From contig JACJYE010000001.1 of NCBI GenBank assembly GCA_020636255.1, positions 934,233 to 998,232 of the forward strand: DNA of 64,000 bases, in the 5' to 3' direction. A model generated the notes under the pieces. That model saw nothing but the letters and a program-made list of their open reading frames with translations. It did not search any database and was not told where the DNA came from. The number at the start of each line of letters is the position of its first letter. The stretch's first letter is position 1. Made by a program: the position numbers and the translations under genes. The DNA comes from Lewinellaceae bacterium. Lineage in GTDB: Bacteria; Bacteroidota; Bacteroidia; Chitinophagales; Saprospiraceae. Positions 60,968 through 64,000 of the stretch are shown piece after piece.

Positions 60968-61734
60968 TCATTCATTTGATACGGCAGCCGTTCCAGGATC
61001 GCCTTGATGATCTCCAGGTGAGCCCTGCGTTTGTCATTCGCCCTGACCCGTATCCAGGGGTTGCGCTCGCCGTCCGTCCGGCGGAACATTTCGTTTTTGT
61101 AATGGGTGTATTCCTCCCATAGCTCCACCGCGCGCAGGTCGACGGGCGTGAGCTCCCAGCGGCGCAGAGGGTCTTCGCGCACGCTCTCGATGCGCCGGCG
61201 CTGCTCTTCCTGGTTGATGGACAGGTAAAACTTGATCAGCCGGATGCCGTCGCCAATGAGCATGCTTTCGAAGTGGTTGGCCTCGTTCATGAAGCGCTCG
61301 TATTCTTCCGGAGTGCAGAAGCCGTTGACAGGCTCCACGATGGCGCGGTTATACCAGCTGCGGTCGAAAAAGGCCATCTCTCCCCTTTCGGGGATCTGCT
61401 CGACGTAGCGCTTGAAATACCATTGCCCGCGCTGTTTGGGCGTGGGTTTCTGCAAGGCCACCAGCTTCATCGAGCGCGGGTTCAGGTGGTCGACGCAGGC
61501 GCGGATGGCATCGCCTTTGCCGGCGAACTCCCGCCCTTCGAAGATGATGATGACCCGTTCTTCCTGTTCTACTACCCAGTTCTGTGCCTTAATGAGCTCG
61601 GCCTGCAGCAGTTCCAGCTTCTGCTCGTATTTGATCTGATCGACAGCCTCCCGGAAATCCGGCCTTTCCGACGTCAGCAGGTATTCCAGGCCTTTGGAAG
61701 AGCTCAGTAGTTTCAAATCGCTTTTGCTAAACAT
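60964..61734 (-). CDS. ppk2: PPK2-family polyphosphate kinase (variant Walker A)
   Basis: A 256-residue P-loop kinase that transfers phosphate between polyphosphate and nucleotides. PPK2 hallmarks: EGREFAGKGDAI (Walker A, 66-77), RGQWYFKRYVEQIP and FFDRSWYNRAIVEPVNGF (lid/Walker B region), then DLRAVELWEEYTHYKNEM. Asp of the usual GRDAAGKG is Glu69 here, an unusual change at a residue thought to be catalytic. It is adjacent to a second PPK2 gene with the canonical motif, so the two may differ in substrate (NDP versus NMP) or one may be altered in activity. Confidence 0.9.
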   Translation of the reverse strand: MFSKSDLKLLSSSKGLEYLLTSERPDFREAVDQIKYEQKLELLQAELIKAQNWVVEQEERVIIIFEGREFAGKGDAIRACVDHLNPRSMKLVALQKPTPKQRGQWYFKRYVEQIPERGEMAFFDRSWYNRAIVEPVNGFCTPEEYERFMNEANHFESMLIGDGIRLIKFYLSINQEEQRRRIESVREDPLRRWELTPVDLRAVELWEEYTHYKNEMFRRTDGERNPWIRVRANDKRRAHLEIIKAILERLPYQMND

Positions 61735-61780
61735 GGGATGTGTCGTTTAAAAGATCTCTTAGGATAAAAAATGTTCATCC

Positions 61781-62629
61781 CTACAGGATGATCGACCGGT
61801 AGAAGCGGTGCACGACATTGGGGTCGGGGTACAGGATAGTAGCCGCTTCCTCCTTGCCCTCATAGTCGAAAAGGGAAAGCAGGTACCGCAGGCTTTCCAG
61901 CCGGGCCTCGAGCTTGTTGTCGGTCTTGATGATGATCCAGGGGCTGTAGTCGGTATGCGTCCGGATAAACATCTCCCGGATGTGATGCGAGTATTCCTTC
62001 CACAACCCCCGGGATTTGACATCCACCGGGCTGATCTTCCACTGCTTCAAGGGGTTGATCTCGCGGGATATGAAGCGCCTTTCCTGTTCTTCCCTGGAGA
62101 TGGAGAACCAGAACTTTACCAGCCTGACCCCGTCTTCGTACAGCATGTGTTCGAACTCGGGCACCTGCTGGATGAACAACTGGTACTCCCGCTGACTGCA
62201 AAAACCCATGACGGGCTCCACGACGGCGCGGTTGTACCAGCTGCGGTCGAAGAAAACGATCTCGCCGGGGTTGGGCATCTCCTTGACGTGGCGGCGGAAG
62301 TACCACTGCCCTTTTTCGATGTCGGAAGGTTTGCCCAGGGCCACCACCCGTGCCGAGCGGGGGTTGAGGTAACGCCTGAACCGGCGTATGGCGCCGCCCT
62401 TGCCGGCAGCGTCGCGCCCTTCGAATATTACCGCCACCCGCATGTTGTGCTTCAGTATCCAGTTTTGCAGCTTGAGCAGTTCGATCTGCAGTTTTTCCAT
62501 TTCCTGCTTGTAAAAAGCCCGCTCAAGCGGCTTCTGGATGTTGACGCCTTTCTGGCTCAGGTAAGCCAGCAACTGCGCCTTCGTTTCGAGCCCGGCAATG
62601 TCGGCATTGGAAAAGGTGAAGTTGGACAT
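61781..62629 (-). CDS. ppk2: PPK2-family polyphosphate kinase (canonical)
   Basis: A 282-residue protein with canonical motif EGRDAAGKGGAIRRF (Asp73), KGQWYFRRHVKEMPNPG, FFDRSWYNRAVVEPVMGF and SPVDVKSRGLWKEYSHHI. PPK2 enzymes use polyphosphate to make GTP/ATP or the reverse. It is the upstream gene of the pair, 46 bases before the variant paralogue, so probably cotranscribed. The pair is divergent from the LytTR regulator gene, sharing a 245-base AT-rich control region. Confidence 0.92.
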   Translation of the reverse strand: MSNFTFSNADIAGLETKAQLLAYLSQKGVNIQKPLERAFYKQEMEKLQIELLKLQNWILKHNMRVAVIFEGRDAAGKGGAIRRFRRYLNPRSARVVALGKPSDIEKGQWYFRRHVKEMPNPGEIVFFDRSWYNRAVVEPVMGFCSQREYQLFIQQVPEFEHMLYEDGVRLVKFWFSISREEQERRFISREINPLKQWKISPVDVKSRGLWKEYSHHIREMFIRTHTDYSPWIIIKTDNKLEARLESLRYLLSLFDYEGKEEAATILYPDPNVVHRFYRSIIL

Positions 62630-62773
62630 GGGCAGATATTTAGCATACTATTTTTTGAACACTACTAAAGTAGCGAATATGCTCGCTTTCCACCGGAAAA
62701 CGGATGACGATTGTCATTTCTGCTGTTAGATCATAGAGACGGCCAACTGGCGCATGACGTGTTATAATATTTT

Positions 62774-62803
62774 GAATATGATATTTTTTTGTAAATCATA
62801 TTC
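62774..62803. promoter_or_regulatory. Palindrome GAATATGAT...ATCATATTC, possible operator
   Basis: Perfect 9-base arms (62774-62782 and 62795-62803) with a 12-base T-rich spacer. It lies in the divergent region, 72 bases upstream of the LytTR gene and 145 bases upstream of the ppk2 pair. It is followed by the short palindrome GAACGTTC. LytTR proteins usually bind direct repeats, so another regulator is equally possible. Confidence 0.45.
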
Positions 62804-62874
62804 TGGAACGTTCTGAAAAACAATGGATAATATGTACATTAGCAAGAGCCATTGCAACACCAAACACATGAACG

Positions 62875-63630
62875 ATGAAAACCATCATTATTGATGACGA
62901 GCCTCAGAGCAAAGTGGTGTTACAGGAATTGCTTAAAAAACACCATCCCGAAGTTGAGGTCGTCGCTACCGGCAGCAGTGTAGAAGAAGGGTATCAGCTC
63001 CTCAGCCGGTATACGCCGGAAGTCGTTTTCCTCGATATAGAAATGCCCGACGGCAAGGGCTTCGACCTGCTGGAACGTTTGGATGACTACAGCTTCCAGG
63101 CCATTTTTGTGACGGCCTACAACGACTACGCCCTTACGGCGATCAAATTCGGAGCGCTCGACTATCTGCTCAAACCGATCTCCGGGGAAGACCTGGCCAT
63201 TGCATTGCAAAAGGCCGAAAAGAAGGTAAAGGAAAAGATCTCGCGCGGCCAGATCGAGATCCTGCTGGAAACGCTGCGCAACTTCGAGGAGAAAAAGCTC
63301 CCTACGTTCATTGCCATTTCCACCCTCAAAGGCATTTTTTACAAACAGGTAAAGGATATCATCTGGCTACAGGCCGAGCAGAACTGCACCTGGTTTCACA
63401 TGAACGGCAACCCGGATAAGATACTGGCGGCGATCAATATCGGCGAGTACGCGTCGCAGTTTGAGCGCTACCGGCAGTTCATGAAAGTGCACCGGGCGCA
63501 CATCGTCAACCTCTACTACGTCCAGAAGTTCGTCAAGGGCGACAGCTACCTGGAGATGGAAGGCGGCGCCCAGGTGAGCGTAGCACGCCCCTACCGCGAG
63601 GAACTGATGGAAAGGCTGGCCCAGCTCTGA
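62875..63630 (+). CDS. LytTR-family response regulator
   Basis: 251 residues. An N-terminal receiver domain has the acidic pair Asp7-Asp8 (IIIDDEPQSK), phospho-acceptor Asp54 (VFLDIEMPDGKG), Thr in FVTAYNDY and Lys in DYLLKPISGED. A linker precedes the C-terminal LytTR DNA-binding domain (from about 148: IAISTLKGIFYKQVKDIIWL, HRAHIVNLYYVQKFVKGDSY). No histidine kinase gene is in the window; it may lie elsewhere or the regulator is an orphan. The preceding 245 bases contain a palindrome that may be its control site. Confidence 0.93.
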   Translation: MKTIIIDDEPQSKVVLQELLKKHHPEVEVVATGSSVEEGYQLLSRYTPEVVFLDIEMPDGKGFDLLERLDDYSFQAIFVTAYNDYALTAIKFGALDYLLKPISGEDLAIALQKAEKKVKEKISRGQIEILLETLRNFEEKKLPTFIAISTLKGIFYKQVKDIIWLQAEQNCTWFHMNGNPDKILAAINIGEYASQFERYRQFMKVHRAHIVNLYYVQKFVKGDSYLEMEGGAQVSVARPYREELMERLAQL

Positions 63631-63762
63631 GAAACGCTTCGTTCGGCCAAAGTGGCCTTTCGTGCGGGGATATGGGGCGTTCGTTAGATGGGGGTGTGGG
63701 GTTTTGGGGTAGGGAGGTATTTTCAGGGGAATTTATTGTTTAACTGGTAAAAATACGGCGTT

Positions 63763-64000
63763 ATGGGTTTTGCGAAAATTTCCGACCTTACTTTGAGAAA
63801 TGGAAGTATTGATAACGGCGAGGGATTCATTGCGCCAGGCCATTCTTTCTTTTATCTGGAAGATATTCAAAGGGTACTAGCACCGCGCGAGGCCAATCCG
63901 AACATCAGGTTATCACAATTGCGAATCGTGAGTATAATGTTTGATAAAGACGATGGGCCCAATAACCACAATCGCCATGAAGTGACCGGGCTTGCCCTCC
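63763..64000 (+). CDS. Unrecognised ORF, 5' part only
   Basis: An open frame of 79 codons from ATG 63763 runs off the window (MGFAKISDLTLRNGSIDNGE at the start, later IRLSQLRIVSIMFDKDDGPN). No signal peptide or membrane segment is visible in this part and I do not recognise the family. It is more AT-rich than the genes before it. The preceding gap (63631-63762) holds only a weak GGCCA-TGGCC hairpin after the LytTR gene. Confidence 0.5.
   Translation, partial: MGFAKISDLTLRNGSIDNGEGFIAPGHSFFYLEDIQRVLAPREANPNIRLSQLRIVSIMFDKDDGPNNHNRHEVTGLAL

Overview
The window is about 58% GC chromosomal DNA from a member of the Bacteroidota, most likely a Saprospirales/Lewinella-like organism (an inference). 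Support comes from a SusC/SusD pair, a giant hybrid two-component regulator with an AraC output domain, a type IX secretion (T9SS) sorting domain, an HYC_CC_PP protein, and promoters matching the Bacteroidota TTTG / TAnnTTTG consensus. No rRNA, phage or plasmid genes are seen.

Layout. 1-249: 5' end of atpD (minus). 570-6755: a glycosyltransferase, then DUF5691, a MoxR AAA+ ATPase and DUF5682, a known MoxR-associated set that here lacks its usual VWA and SWIM partners. 6871-8618: umuDC. 8618-9894: a 130-bp exact duplication of part of comM flanks an AT-rich toxin-antitoxin-like pair. 9640-11193: comM/yifB. 11599-14269: an ECF sigma factor, an anti-sigma factor and two CpxP/Spy-like periplasmic proteins, one carrying a T9SS tail. 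14486-14644: a MITE-like element. 14694-15620: a PfkB sugar kinase.

15690-18540 is the strangest part. A tRNA-Asn gene is preceded by a decayed tRNA-Asn copy. It is followed by six tandem units of about 430 bp. Each unit is an intrinsic terminator, a 101-codon GIY-YIG nuclease ORF, and a tRNA-Asn 3' portion whose anticodon arm is replaced by a hairpin. Units 1 and 2 are essentially identical; units 3-5 are scrambled, and nearly all their changes sit at GGCC sites; unit 6 keeps its length but has lost the YVG catalytic motif.

18561-46489 is an arabinose/arabinan utilisation locus. The minus-strand operon (hybrid regulator, araB, araD, sodium/sugar symporter, araA, mutarotase) handles free L-arabinose. 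The divergent plus-strand operon (SusC, SusD, CRTAC1/UnbV-like protein, GH51, GH43, GH43, GH51, GH127) binds, imports and degrades arabinan and beta-L-arabinofuranosides. A minus-strand operon at 46504-51435 (kduI, kduD, GH97, BNR_4-type protein) points to unsaturated uronate metabolism, consistent with pectin-like or related acidic glycans. Two 151-bp IS66-type MITEs with intact 8-bp target duplications lie in this region; one sits 15 bp upstream of kduI.

51713-60967 is a copper/silver efflux operon (HYC_CC_PP protein, CusA, CusC, CusB, CopB-type P-ATPase). The window ends with two adjacent PPK2 polyphosphate kinases, a LytTR response regulator and the start of an unrecognised ORF.
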